From positions 124,001-188,000 of the forward strand of contig NZ_FNPT01000001.1 in the NCBI RefSeq assembly GCF_900107375.1: a stretch of DNA of 64,000 bases, read 5' to 3'. The translations under genes and the position numbers were made by a program. The stretch is from Lysobacter sp. yr284. GTDB taxonomy: Bacteria > Pseudomonadota > Gammaproteobacteria > Xanthomonadales > Xanthomonadaceae. The notes beneath the pieces were generated by a model. It made no database searches, was not told where the DNA came from, and saw only the letters and a program-made list of their open reading frames with translations. Each line of letters starts with the position of its first letter. Positions within the stretch are counted from its first letter, which is position 1. This document shows positions 46,254-54,719 of this stretch, in pieces.

Positions 46254-47678
46254 ATGTCTGAGCAATTCGACGTAGTCGTCATCGGCGCCGGCCCCGCCGG
46301 CTACCACGCCGCCATCCGCGCCGCGCAGCTGGGCCTGAAGACCGCGTGCATCGACGCCGCGCTCGGCAAGGACGGCAAGCCCGCGCTCGGCGGCACCTGC
46401 CTGCGCGTGGGCTGCATCCCGTCCAAGGCGCTGCTCGACAGCTCGCGCCAGTACTGGAACCTGCAGCATCTGTTCGGCGAACACGGCATCAGCGCCGACA
46501 ACGCCAAGATCGACGTCGGCACCATGGTCGGTCGCAAGGACAAGATCGTGAAGCAGTTCACCGGCGGCATCGCGATGCTGTTCAAGGCGAACAAGATCGC
46601 GCCGTACTACGGCTTCGGCACCCTGCACCCGGGCAACATCGTCAAGGTCAAGCAGCACGACGGTTCCGAGGTCGAGCTCAAGGGCACCAACGTCATCATC
46701 GCCGCCGGTTCGGACTCGATCGAACTGCCGTTCGCCAAGTTCGACGGCGACAAGATCGTCGACAACGTCGGCGCGCTGGACTTCACCGAAGTGCCCAAGC
46801 GCCTGGGCGTGATCGGCGCCGGCGTGATCGGCCTGGAACTGGGCAGCGTGTGGAAGCGCCTGGGTTCGGAAGTCACCATCCTGGAAGCGATGCCCGATTT
46901 CCTCGCCGCCGCCGACGCCGAAGTCGCCAAGACCGCGGCCAAGGAATTCAAGAAACAGGGCCTGGACATCAAGCTCGGCGCCAAGGTGTCCAAGGCCGAG
47001 ATCAAGGGCTCCGAGGTCCACCTGACCTACAACGACGGCAAGGCCGACCAGCAACTGGTCGTGGACAAGCTGCTGGTGGCCGTCGGCCGCCGCGCCGCGT
47101 CCAAGGGCCTGCTGGCCGAGGGCACCGGGGTCAAGCTCAACGAGCGCGGTCAGATCGAAGTCGACGAGCACTGCCACACCGGCGTCGACGGCGTGTGGGC
47201 GGTCGGCGACTGCGTGCGCGGGCCGATGCTCGCGCACAAGGGCTTCGAGGAAGGCATCGCGGTGGCCGAACTGATCGCCGGCCTGCCGGGCCACGTCAAC
47301 TTCGACACCATCCCGTGGGTGATCTACACCGAGCCGGAAATCGCCTGGGTCGGCCAGACCGAACAGCAGCTCAAGGCCGACGGCGTGCCGTACAAGACCG
47401 GCAGCTTCCCGTTCGCGGCGATCGGCCGCGCGGTGGCCATGGGCGAGCCGGCCGGCTTCGTCAAGGTCATCGCCCATGCCGAGACCGACCGCGTGCTCGG
47501 CCTGCACCTGGTCGGCGTCGGCGTCTCCGAGCTGGTCCACGAAGGCGTGCTGACCATGGAGTTCAAGGGCTCCGCCGACGACCTCGCGCGCATCTGCCAC
47601 GCCCACCCGACCCTGTCGGAGGCGATCCACGACGCGGCGATGGCGGTCGACAAGCGCGCCATCCACAAGGCCAACTGA
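46254..47678 (+). CDS. lpdA: Dihydrolipoyl dehydrogenase (E3)
   Basis: The 474-residue flavoenzyme re-oxidises dihydrolipoamide with NAD. It has the FAD motif 'VVIGAGPAGYHAAIRAAQLG', the redox disulfide Cys49/Cys54 in 'GGTCLRVGCIPSKAL', the NAD motif 'GVIGAGVIGLELGSVWKRLG', and the C-terminal 'ICHAHPTLSEAIHDAAM' with the catalytic His-Glu pair. AAAGGA lies about seven bases before the ATG. It is the third gene of the 2-oxoglutarate dehydrogenase cluster and ends at a strong terminator. Confidence 0.97.
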   Translation: MSEQFDVVVIGAGPAGYHAAIRAAQLGLKTACIDAALGKDGKPALGGTCLRVGCIPSKALLDSSRQYWNLQHLFGEHGISADNAKIDVGTMVGRKDKIVKQFTGGIAMLFKANKIAPYYGFGTLHPGNIVKVKQHDGSEVELKGTNVIIAAGSDSIELPFAKFDGDKIVDNVGALDFTEVPKRLGVIGAGVIGLELGSVWKRLGSEVTILEAMPDFLAAADAEVAKTAAKEFKKQGLDIKLGAKVSKAEIKGSEVHLTYNDGKADQQLVVDKLLVAVGRRAASKGLLAEGTGVKLNERGQIEVDEHCHTGVDGVWAVGDCVRGPMLAHKGFEEGIAVAELIAGLPGHVNFDTIPWVIYTEPEIAWVGQTEQQLKADGVPYKTGSFPFAAIGRAVAMGEPAGFVKVIAHAETDRVLGLHLVGVGVSELVHEGVLTMEFKGSADDLARICHAHPTLSEAIHDAAMAVDKRAIHKAN

Positions 47679-47697
47679 CCGGCCAGGCGGCAACGAG

Positions 47698-47723
47698 AAC
47701 GGCGCACCTGGTGCGCCGTTTTT
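47698..47723 (+). terminator. Rho-independent terminator after lpdA
   Basis: AACGGCGCAC-CTG-GTGCGCCGTT forms a ten-base stem followed directly by TTT and a further T-rich stretch, 20 bases past the lpdA stop. Confidence 0.85.
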
Positions 47724-47811
47724 CGTTTCGGCGCCGACGCGCATCGAGCCGCGTCCGCCGGCGACGCGGCGACCACGACGACAAGAACCACCCTGCGAGG
47801 CAGCGAAAACC

Positions 47812-48405
<594 letters not shown>

Positions 48406-48460
48406 GTCGCCCCGGCGCCTGCACCGTCGGTGCGGGCGCCCACCCTGAGAGGAGAACGAA

Positions 48461-49459
48461 ATGGATTTCCGTTCTTGGCTGTACGTGTCGTGCCTGTGCG
48501 TGGCCGGCCTCGCCGCCTGCGCCGCGTTTCCCGCCGGCGCCGCTGCGCCCGCGCCGTATGTTCCGGTCACCGACTGCGAAGCCGCGCGCCAGCTGCCGGC
48601 CGAAGTCGACGCCGCCGCGCGCCGGATCGCCTGCGAGATTCCGGCCGACTACCGCGAAGACGTTTCCCGCGCCGAAGCGCTCGGCACGATCCTGCGCCGT
48701 CACGACATCGCCGCCTGGCTGACCAGCGATTCCCTCAACGCGGCCGGCGCGCTGAGTTCGCTGCCCGGCGAACCGGCCGGCTGGCTCAGCGAGGAAAACG
48801 GCGACCGCGTCGACGTGCGCTACTTCGCCCGCGCCGACGGCCGCACGGTCGCGTTCGCGCAGTCCTCGCTGCCGTTGCGCACGCCGCTGGCGGCGCGCGA
48901 CTCGCGCCGGCTCGACCCGCCGCAGCCGGCCAGCGAGCGCGAGCTGCGCCTGCTGGCCGCGATCAAGCTCGCGCGCGCGCAATCGATGACGTACTGCGCC
49001 AACGCGCCGCCGAACACCGTCGCCATAGAATGGAGCGAGCCCGAACAACCCGCGCAGATCCTGGTGTTCCTGATGTCGCCGTGGACGGACGATTCGCTGC
49101 CGCTCGGCGGCCACGCGCTGTTGCGCGTGTCGCGCGACGGCAGCCGCGTGCTCGAGCGCTTCGAGCAGACCCGCAGTTGCGTCAACCTGGATCCGCGCGA
49201 ACTGGAAAAAGTCGAAGCGCTGACGATCGGCCACCTGACCTCGGACACGCCGACCTGCTTCCACGCGTTCATGAGCCTGCAATATCGCAAGCCGATCTAC
49301 GTCACCACCGTGCGCAACCGCCTGCTGTGGAAAATCGAAGACGGACGCATCCGCCTGCTGCCGGCCGGCGCGACCGAAGCCGACGACCCGGCCGATGAGG
49401 CAAAAGATGCGAAGAAACGCGGGGCAAAACCCGTGCGGGCTCGCGCCGGCAAGCGCTGA
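48461..49459 (+). CDS. Secreted protein of unknown function
   Basis: The 332-residue protein begins with a signal peptide (residues 1-28) whose 'VAGLAACAAF' could also be a weak lipobox. The mature region contains at least five cysteines, a helical stretch 'REDVSRAEALGTILRRHDIA', an 'ERELRLLAAIKLARAQSMTYC' segment and a strand-rich part 'QILVFLMSPWTDDSLPLGGH', and it ends in a Lys/Arg/Ala-rich tail. I recognise no family. AGGAG lies seven bases before the ATG. It is monocistronic between the LOG and AcuI-type genes. Confidence 0.75.
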   Translation: MDFRSWLYVSCLCVAGLAACAAFPAGAAAPAPYVPVTDCEAARQLPAEVDAAARRIACEIPADYREDVSRAEALGTILRRHDIAAWLTSDSLNAAGALSSLPGEPAGWLSEENGDRVDVRYFARADGRTVAFAQSSLPLRTPLAARDSRRLDPPQPASERELRLLAAIKLARAQSMTYCANAPPNTVAIEWSEPEQPAQILVFLMSPWTDDSLPLGGHALLRVSRDGSRVLERFEQTRSCVNLDPRELEKVEALTIGHLTSDTPTCFHAFMSLQYRKPIYVTTVRNRLLWKIEDGRIRLLPAGATEADDPADEAKDAKKRGAKPVRARAGKR

Positions 49460-49520
49460 GCGCGCCGCGGCGCGCGTCGACGCTGGGCTATCATCGCGGT
49501 CTGCTTCCGGAGCCCGCGCC

Positions 49521-50513
49521 ATGACCGTCCCCGCCGCGTTCAACGCCTTCCGCATCCACAACGACGACGCCGGCTATCGCAGCGGCATCGAAGCGGTGTC
49601 GATCGACGATCTCGCCCCGGGCGAGGTCGTGATCAAGTCCGCTTACTCCTCGATCAACTTCAAGGACGCGCTCGCCGGCACCGGCGAAGGCAAGATCCTG
49701 CGCAAGTTCCCGCTGGTCGGCGGCATCGACGTGGCCGGGCACGTGGTCGCCTCCAGCGACGCCAAGTTCAAGGAAGGCGACGCGGTGCTGGTCACCGGCT
49801 GCGGCCTCAGCGAAGTCCGCGACGGCGGCTACAGCGAGTACGCGCGGCTGGAGGCGAAGTGGGCGATCCCGCTGCCGGCCGGGCTGAGCCTGCGCGAGAG
49901 CATGGTGCTGGGCACCGCCGGCTTCACCGCGGCGCTGGCGCTGTTCCGGCTGCTGGAAAACCGCCAGGCGCCGGAGCTGGGCCCGCTCGCGGTCACCGGC
50001 GCCAGCGGCGGCGTGGGCTCGCTCGCGCTCGACATCTTCAGCCGCGCCGGCTTCGAGGTGCACGCGATCAGCGGCAAGGCCGACCAGGCCGATTACCTCA
50101 AGTCGATCGGCGCCAGCCAGGTGCTCGGCCGCGACGCCCTGGCCACGACCCGGCCGATGGAGTCGGCGCGCTTCGGCGGCGGCCTGGACAACGTCGGCGG
50201 GCCGATGCTCGCCAGCCTGCTCGCGCAGACCGCGCCGTACGGCAACGTCGCCACCGCCGGCCTCGCCGCGACCCACGAGCTGGACACCACGGTAATGCCG
50301 TTCATCATCCGCGGCGCGTCCCTGCTCGGCGTCGCCTCGGCCGGCACCGCGCGCGCGATCCGCGACGAGATCTGGCAGCGCCTGGCCAGCGACTGGAAGC
50401 CGGCCCACCTGGACCGCATCTGCACCCGCGAAGTGGCCCTGTCCGAGCTGCCGCAGGTCTTCCCGGCCATGCTGGCCGGCGGCTCGCTGGGCCGGACCCT
50501 GGTCGTGATCTAG
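49521..50513 (+). CDS. AcuI/YhdH-type acrylyl-CoA reductase family oxidoreductase
   Basis: The 330-residue medium-chain dehydrogenase/reductase has the YhdH/AcuI start 'FNAFRIHNDDAGYRSGIE', 'SSINFKDALAGTGEGKILRK' and 'PLVGGIDVAGHVV', the NADPH-binding 'VTGASGGVGSLALDIFSRAG', and a late 'RGASLLGVASAGTARAIRDE'. Characterised members reduce acrylyl-CoA to propionyl-CoA with NADPH, protecting the cell from a toxic electrophile. No zinc ligands are present, as expected. The ATG at 49521 matches the family N-terminus. Confidence 0.92.
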   Translation: MTVPAAFNAFRIHNDDAGYRSGIEAVSIDDLAPGEVVIKSAYSSINFKDALAGTGEGKILRKFPLVGGIDVAGHVVASSDAKFKEGDAVLVTGCGLSEVRDGGYSEYARLEAKWAIPLPAGLSLRESMVLGTAGFTAALALFRLLENRQAPELGPLAVTGASGGVGSLALDIFSRAGFEVHAISGKADQADYLKSIGASQVLGRDALATTRPMESARFGGGLDNVGGPMLASLLAQTAPYGNVATAGLAATHELDTTVMPFIIRGASLLGVASAGTARAIRDEIWQRLASDWKPAHLDRICTREVALSELPQVFPAMLAGGSLGRTLVVI

Positions 50514-50519
50514 TTGGCA

Positions 50520-50547
50520 TTGCAGCCGCGCGGCGCGTCGCTACAAT
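50520..50547 (+). promoter_or_regulatory. Promoter of the PilH-like gene
   Basis: TTGCAG (50520-50525) and TACAAT (50542-50547) are 16 bases apart, 26 bases upstream of the receiver-domain gene. This suggests the gene is transcribed alone. Confidence 0.55.
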
Positions 50548-50572
50548 CGGCCGCAAGTTCCAGGGGAAAGAT

Positions 50573-50944
50573 ATGGCGCGTATTTTGATCGTCGACGATT
50601 CGCCGTCCCAGCTGATGGGCATCCGTCGCATCGTCGAGAAGCTGGGCCACGAGGCCCTCACCGCAGAAGACGGCGCCGCCGGCGTCGAGGCCGCCAAGCG
50701 CGAGCTGCCCGACCTGATCCTGATGGACGTGGTCATGCCGAACCTCAACGGGTTCCAGGCCACCCGCTCGATCTGCCGCGAAGCCAGCACCAAGCACATC
50801 CCGATCGTCCTGGTCACCACCAAGGACCAGGACACCGACCGGGTGTGGGGCATGCGCCAGGGCGCCAAGGCCTACATCACCAAGCCGTTCAGCGAGACCG
50901 ACCTGTCCGAGATCATCGGCCAGTTGTTGCCCTCGGCCGGCTGA
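50573..50944 (+). CDS. pilH: PilH-like single-domain response regulator
   Basis: The 123-residue protein is one receiver domain: Asp8/Asp9 in 'ILIVDDSPSQLMG', the phosphorylated Asp52 in 'LILMDVVMPNLNGFQATRSI', Thr in 'VLVTTKDQDTDRVWGMRQGA' and Lys in 'YITKPFSETDL'. 'NGFQAT' and 'TTKDQDTDRVWG' closely resemble PilH of Pseudomonas twitching motility rather than CheY. PilH antagonises PilG in the Chp system that controls type IV pili. Here it has its own promoter and terminator and is separate from any pilG/pilI/pilJ gene in the window. The pilH name rests on motif likeness. Confidence 0.82.
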   Translation: MARILIVDDSPSQLMGIRRIVEKLGHEALTAEDGAAGVEAAKRELPDLILMDVVMPNLNGFQATRSICREASTKHIPIVLVTTKDQDTDRVWGMRQGAKAYITKPFSETDLSEIIGQLLPSAG

Positions 50945-50987
50945 ACCGGGCCCGGCCCGCGGCCGCGGCGGCATCGGATGAATGCGG

Positions 50988-51018
50988 GAATCCCGGCCCA
51001 GGCCGGGATTCTTGCGTT
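50988..51018 (+). terminator. Terminator after the PilH-like gene
   Basis: GAATCCCGGCC and GGCCGGGATTC form an 11-base stem (the innermost pairs open to form the loop), followed by a modest T-rich tail, 43 bases past the stop codon. Confidence 0.7.
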
Positions 51019-51154
51019 TGGGCGCCGCGCAATCCGCGGGCACTGCCGCGCACGCGTGTGTCAGCGGTCTTGTTCGCCGGCGTGGCGGGGTTCCGCCCGT
51101 CGGCCGGGCCGCGCCGTCGATCATGTCGCTGGATGGGCGCGGCGGGGCACGGCT

Positions 51155-51248
51155 GTGGGAGGGCTTCAGCCCCGCCGCTTTCGGCTCGGGGCGCTTCGAT
51201 GCATCGCCGCAGCGGATCGAAAGGCGTCGGGCCTGGAGGCCCTCGCAC
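51155..51248. repeat. REP-like pair, family 2, degenerate (copy j)
   Basis: The left arm GTGGGAGGGCTTCAGCCCCG is recognisable and has lost one G of the stem. The right arm (CTGGAGGCCCTCGCAC) is more decayed. It appears to be an old copy. Confidence 0.6.
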
Positions 51249-51290
51249 CAGCGCCGCCGGGCCTGGCTCAGGCACGGCCCGCGCGCAAAC

Positions 51291-52187
51291 TCAGACGCGC
51301 CGCCAATCCTCGCCGAACGCCGCGCGCAGGCCTTCGTAGGCTTCGCGCTGCGCGTCGGTGTCCGCGCGCGGCGCCAGCACTTCCAGCTCGACGATCTGGT
51401 CGCCCGCCGGCGTGCCGGGCAGGCCGCGGCCGCGCAGGCGCAGCTTGCGGCCGGCTTCGGAGTTGGCCGGGATCTTCAGCTCGACCGCGCCGCCCAGGGT
51501 CGGCACGCTGACGCTGGCGCCCAACGCCGCTTCCCACGGCGCCAGCTCCAGCACGTGGATGACGTTGCGCCCGTCCACTTCGAACTGCGGGTGCGCGGCG
51601 TATTCGATCTCCAGCAGCAGGTCGCCGTGCGTGCCCTGCCCGGCCAGGCGGATCAGCTGGCCCGGACGGATGCCCTTGGGCACGCGCACGTCCAGGGTCT
51701 TGTGGTTCACCGAGATGCGCACCTGCCCGCCTTCGTAGACGGTCTCCAGCGACACGGCCAACCGCGCGCGGGTGTCGCCGCGCGGCGGCGCGGCGCGCTG
51801 GTTGAAGCCGCCCGCGCCGGGCGCGGCGCGTCCGCGCCCGAACAAGGTCTCGAAGAAATCGCTGAAGCCACCGCCCGCGCCGCCGCCGGCGAAGATCTCC
51901 TCGAAGTCCGGACCGCCCGGGCCGCCGCCGAAACCGCCCGGCGGCGGCTGCACTTCGTCGCCCGGCCGGTAGCCGCGCACGCGCAGCTGATCGTAGGCGG
52001 CGCGCTTCTGCGGATCGCGCAGCGCCTCGTAGGCCTCGTTGACGGCCTTGAAGCTCTCTTCCGCGCCGGCTTCCTTGCTGACGTCGGGATGGTACTTGCG
52101 CGCCAGCCGGCGGTAGGCGGTCTTGATCTCGGCCTCGCCGGCGCTGGGCTCCACGCCCAGGGTCTCGTAGTAATCCTTGAACTGCAT
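51291..52187 (-). CDS. cbpA: DnaJ-like co-chaperone without zinc finger (CbpA type)
   Basis: The 298-residue protein starts with a J domain (residues 1-70) bearing the HPD motif at 33-35 in '[13 protein letters not shown]'. A Gly/Phe-rich linker follows (about 85-135), then two C-terminal client-binding domains ('[20 protein letters not shown]', '[20 protein letters not shown]', '[20 protein letters not shown]'). The CxxCxGxG zinc finger of DnaJ is absent, so it is a type II J protein like CbpA, which stimulates DnaK. The ATG at 52187 gives the family start ([12 protein letters not shown]). It is divergent from the peroxiredoxin gene. Confidence 0.9.
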   Translation of the reverse strand: MQFKDYYETLGVEPSAGEAEIKTAYRRLARKYHPDVSKEAGAEESFKAVNEAYEALRDPQKRAAYDQLRVRGYRPGDEVQPPPGGFGGGPGGPDFEEIFAGGGAGGGFSDFFETLFGRGRAAPGAGGFNQRAAPPRGDTRARLAVSLETVYEGGQVRISVNHKTLDVRVPKGIRPGQLIRLAGQGTHGDLLLEIEYAAHPQFEVDGRNVIHVLELAPWEAALGASVSVPTLGGAVELKIPANSEAGRKLRLRGRGLPGTPAGDQIVELEVLAPRADTDAQREAYEGLRAAFGEDWRRV

Positions 52188-52396
52188 TCGATGCTCGCTC
52201 CCACGGCGCAAGCGCCAAGCGCAGCGCTGTCCGCACAGGCCGCCTTGACGCATCATTAACCCCACAGCATGGCGACGACCGGCGCGTTTTCAAGCCGCCC
52301 ACCGCGTTCGCCCGGCTCGAAGCGATCCGACGCCCGGCTTTGACGCAAAGTTTAGCCCCGGCTTCCTAGACTCCACCCTCACCCCAGGAGAATCCC

Positions 52397-52873
52397 ATGA
52401 GCATCCAGGTCGGCGACCGCCTGCCCGAAGTCGCGCTCAAGCGCATCAACGAAGGCATCGAGACGGTCGATACCCGCGCCCTGTTCGACGACCGCAAGGC
52501 GGTGCTGTTCGCGGTGCCCGGCGCCTTCACTCCGACCTGTTCGGAAAAGCACCTGCCGGGCTTCGTCGAGCACTTCCAGCAGTTCCGCGACAAGGGCATC
52601 GAAGTGGCCTGCCTGGCCGTCAACGATCCCTTCGTCATGCAGGCCTGGGCGCAGAGCCAGCACGTGCCCGACGGCATGCTGATGCTGTCCGACGGCAACG
52701 GCGACCTGACCCGCGCGCTCGGCCTGGAGCTGGACGCCAGCGCCTACGGCATGGGCACGCGCGCCAAGCGCTTCGCCCTGTACGTCGAGAACGGCGTGGT
52801 CAAGCAGCTGCATGTCGAGGAACCCGGCGAGTACCGGGTGTCCTCGGCCGAATACATGCTCGAACAGGTCTGA
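52397..52873 (+). CDS. Peroxiredoxin (PRX5/Grx-type redoxin)
   Basis: The 158-residue thiol peroxidase has the peroxidatic Cys48 in 'FAVPGAFTPTCSEKHLPGF', the pattern of the Prx5 group, plus 'CLAVNDPFVMQAWAQSQ' and 'LGLELDASAYGMGTRAKRFA'. It reduces peroxides in the cytoplasm, with glutaredoxin or thioredoxin as donor in known members. No fused glutaredoxin domain is present. AGGAG eight bases upstream of the ATG supports the start. Its neighbours (co-chaperone, ferritin-like protein, quinone reductase) suggest a loose oxidative-stress group. Confidence 0.93.
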   Translation: MSIQVGDRLPEVALKRINEGIETVDTRALFDDRKAVLFAVPGAFTPTCSEKHLPGFVEHFQQFRDKGIEVACLAVNDPFVMQAWAQSQHVPDGMLMLSDGNGDLTRALGLELDASAYGMGTRAKRFALYVENGVVKQLHVEEPGEYRVSSAEYMLEQV

Positions 52874-52988
52874 TCCGCGTCGCCGGGCCCGCCGCGCGCG
52901 GGCCCGGCCGCCGCGCATGCGCTCGCTTTTTCATCGCCCCGCTTCACGCACCCGAGGTAGCCCTTCCCCCGACCCGCCAGGAGACGTC

Positions 52989-53648
52989 ATGTCCGCCAAG
53001 CCAGTCAGCCCGCGCCAAACCGCTTCTTCCAAGGCCGCCGCGCCCAAGGTCGCCGCCCCCGCATCCGGCGCGTCCGCCGGCAAGGCCTCCGGCAAGTCCG
53101 GCACGGCCCGTCCCTCGGCCTTCGTCGCCGACATCGACGCCATCCGCGCCCGCGCCCGCAAGCACATCGAGGACGGCGCGATCACCGCCAGCTACGCCGC
53201 CGACCGCGAAGCGGTGATCCGGCTGCTCAACGACGCCCTGGCCACTGAGATCGTCTGCGTGCTGCGCTACAAGCGCCACTACTTCATGGCCAGCGGGCTG
53301 ATGGCCGATGCGATCAAGTCCGAGTTCCTCGAACACGCCAACGAAGAACAGGCCCACGCCGACCTGATCGCCGAGCGCATCGTCCAGCTCGGCGGCGAAC
53401 CCGACCTCAACCCCGACGCGCTGTCGCGCCGCGCCCACGCCGAATACGTGGAAGGCAGCGACCTGCGCGACATGGTCAAGGAAGACTTGATCGCCGAACG
53501 CATCGCCATCGACAGCTACCGCGCGATCATCGACTTCATCGGCGACAAGGACACCACGACCAAGCGCATGATGGAACACATCCTGGCGCAGGAAGAGGAG
53601 CATGCCGACGAGTTGGCCGACATGCTCGACGGCTGGACCGGGCGCTGA
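52989..53648 (+). CDS. Ferritin-like/bacterioferritin-family protein with basic N-terminal tail
   Basis: Residues about 55-219 form a ferritin-like four-helix bundle with the iron-site pattern: Glu in 'LNDALATEIVCVLRYKRHYF', 'EFLEHANEEQAHADLIAERI', 'EDLIAERIAIDSYRAIIDFI' and 'EHILAQEEEHADELADML'. Residues 1-45 are a low-complexity Lys/Ala/Ser/Pro tail ('SSKAAAPKVAAP', 'GKASGKSG'), like the DNA-binding tails of some Dps proteins. The whole may store iron or protect DNA under oxidative stress. The ATG at 52989 starts the tail, with CAGGAG upstream. Whether it binds haem is not clear. Confidence 0.85.
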   Translation: MSAKPVSPRQTASSKAAAPKVAAPASGASAGKASGKSGTARPSAFVADIDAIRARARKHIEDGAITASYAADREAVIRLLNDALATEIVCVLRYKRHYFMASGLMADAIKSEFLEHANEEQAHADLIAERIVQLGGEPDLNPDALSRRAHAEYVEGSDLRDMVKEDLIAERIAIDSYRAIIDFIGDKDTTTKRMMEHILAQEEEHADELADMLDGWTGR

Positions 53649-53742
53649 GCGGCCGCCGCCGGCGCCGCAGTACGCGTTGAGCTTCTGCGTTTGCGACGGC
53701 GTGCCTGCGCGCGATAGCCGGTTGCGGCGCGATCGGTTGCGA

Positions 53743-53825
53743 CGCGGTCGCGGCTTGCGCCGCTCCTACAGGGCAAGTCCGAAGCTGCGACGGCCCCTGT
53801 AGGAGCGGCGCAAGCCGCGACCGCG
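53743..53825. repeat. REP-like pair, family 1, reversed orientation (copy g)
   Basis: Here the arms point away from each other: GCGGCTTGCGCCGCTCCTAC comes first and GTAGGAGCGGCGCAAGCCGC second, with the GTAG heads inside. All other family 1 pairs have the heads outside. It lies between convergent genes. Confidence 0.8.
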
Positions 53826-53861
53826 CCAACGCACCGACGACGAACCCACCTGCGCCCATGC

Positions 53862-54464
53862 CTACGCCGCCGCGCACTGCGCGCCTTCGACGAACAATCC
53901 GCGCCCCAGCTCGAACGCCGCCTGCAGGTGCGCGGTCGCGTCGCGTTCCTCGCTGTCGAAACGAAAGCTCGAACTGACTACGCACGCGCCGCAGTAATCG
54001 AAGATGCCATGGTCGATCTGGGTCTTCATCGCCACGTCGTAGGCATGCTTGAGGTAGGCGCGCTCGTCGGCGCCGCCCAAACCCAGCAGGTGCACGCGCA
54101 GGCGCTGCAGGCGGCCGGTCGCGCGGCCGTCCTGGGTCGCGTAGGCCCAGCCGTTGGCGAAGGTGCGGTCGATCCAGCCCTTGAGCAACCCCGGCATCGA
54201 CCACCAGTACACCGGGTAGACCAGCACCACCGTGTCGGCGCGGTCGATCCGCGCCTGTTCGGCGAGCACGTCGGCCGGCAGCGGCGCATGGCCGCGGTAG
54301 GCGTCGTGGTCGGCCTGGCCGTAGCGCGGGTCGAAGCCCTCGGCGGCGAGGTCGGCGAGTTCGACGCTGTGGCCGGCGGCGCGGGCGCCCTCGCCCACTT
54401 TCGCGGCGACGGCATGGGTCAACGAATCGGCGGCGGGATGGGCGAGGACGATCAAGACGTGCAT
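53862..54464 (-). CDS. NAD(P)H-dependent quinone reductase (flavodoxin fold)
   Basis: The 200-residue protein has the NQO1/YwrO/KefF-type start 'VLIVLAHPAADSLTHAVA' and the FMN/FAD-binding 'VVLVYPVYWWSMPGLLKGWI' and 'RTFANGWAY', followed by 'LLGLGGADERAY'. Such enzymes reduce quinones and other electrophiles by two electrons. Its start lies 17 bases downstream of a perfect 18-base inverted repeat that is a likely repressor site, so expression is probably induced by quinones or electrophiles. The gene is monocistronic. Confidence 0.9.
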   Translation of the reverse strand: MHVLIVLAHPAADSLTHAVAAKVGEGARAAGHSVELADLAAEGFDPRYGQADHDAYRGHAPLPADVLAEQARIDRADTVVLVYPVYWWSMPGLLKGWIDRTFANGWAYATQDGRATGRLQRLRVHLLGLGGADERAYLKHAYDVAMKTQIDHGIFDYCGACVVSSSFRFDSEERDATAHLQAAFELGRGLFVEGAQCAAA

Positions 54465-54481
54465 GGCGGCTCCGATTGAAA

Positions 54482-54522
54482 TTACGAAAAGTAACTTACT
54501 TAATGTAAGTTACTTTTCGTAA
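54482..54522 (-). promoter_or_regulatory. Large AT-rich inverted repeat, probable operator of the quinone reductase gene
   Basis: TTACGAAAAGTAACTTAC (54482-54499) and GTAAGTTACTTTTCGTAA (54505-54522) are perfect inverted copies around TTAAT. Inside are two smaller palindromes, GTAAcTTAC and GTAAgTTAC, with centres 14 bases apart, as expected for two repressor dimers. The sequence style fits HxlR- or MarR-type repressors that control quinone reductases. No regulator gene is adjacent. Confidence 0.75.
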
Positions 54523-54612
54523 AGATTGGTGTCAATCGGCTGACGACCGGTTCCGGCGCCAACCCGGTTCCCGGCGAGGCGATGTGTCGGGTGCGACGTC
54601 GCGCTCTGGGAC

Positions 54613-54642
54613 CAAAAGCGTGGGAACTAAAGTCCCTCCCAC
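54613..54642. repeat. REP-like family 2, single arm (copy k)
   Basis: The sequence AAAGTCCCTCCCAC preceded by AAAAGCGTGGGAACT resembles one right arm of family 2. The partner arm is absent or too decayed to see. Confidence 0.55.
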
Positions 54643-54719
54643 ACGAGCCTGAACCGAACGGCAGCGCAAGCGCGGCCGCACCGGCGAAAACGGCCGCGGC
54701 GCGTGCTTACACTCGCGGC

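Larger units (their letters stand above)
50945..51290. other. Intergenic region with terminator and repeat
   Basis: The 346 bases between the convergent PilH-like and DnaJ-like genes hold the terminator at 50988 and a degenerate family 2 repeat at 51155-51248. No gene is seen. Confidence 0.5.
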
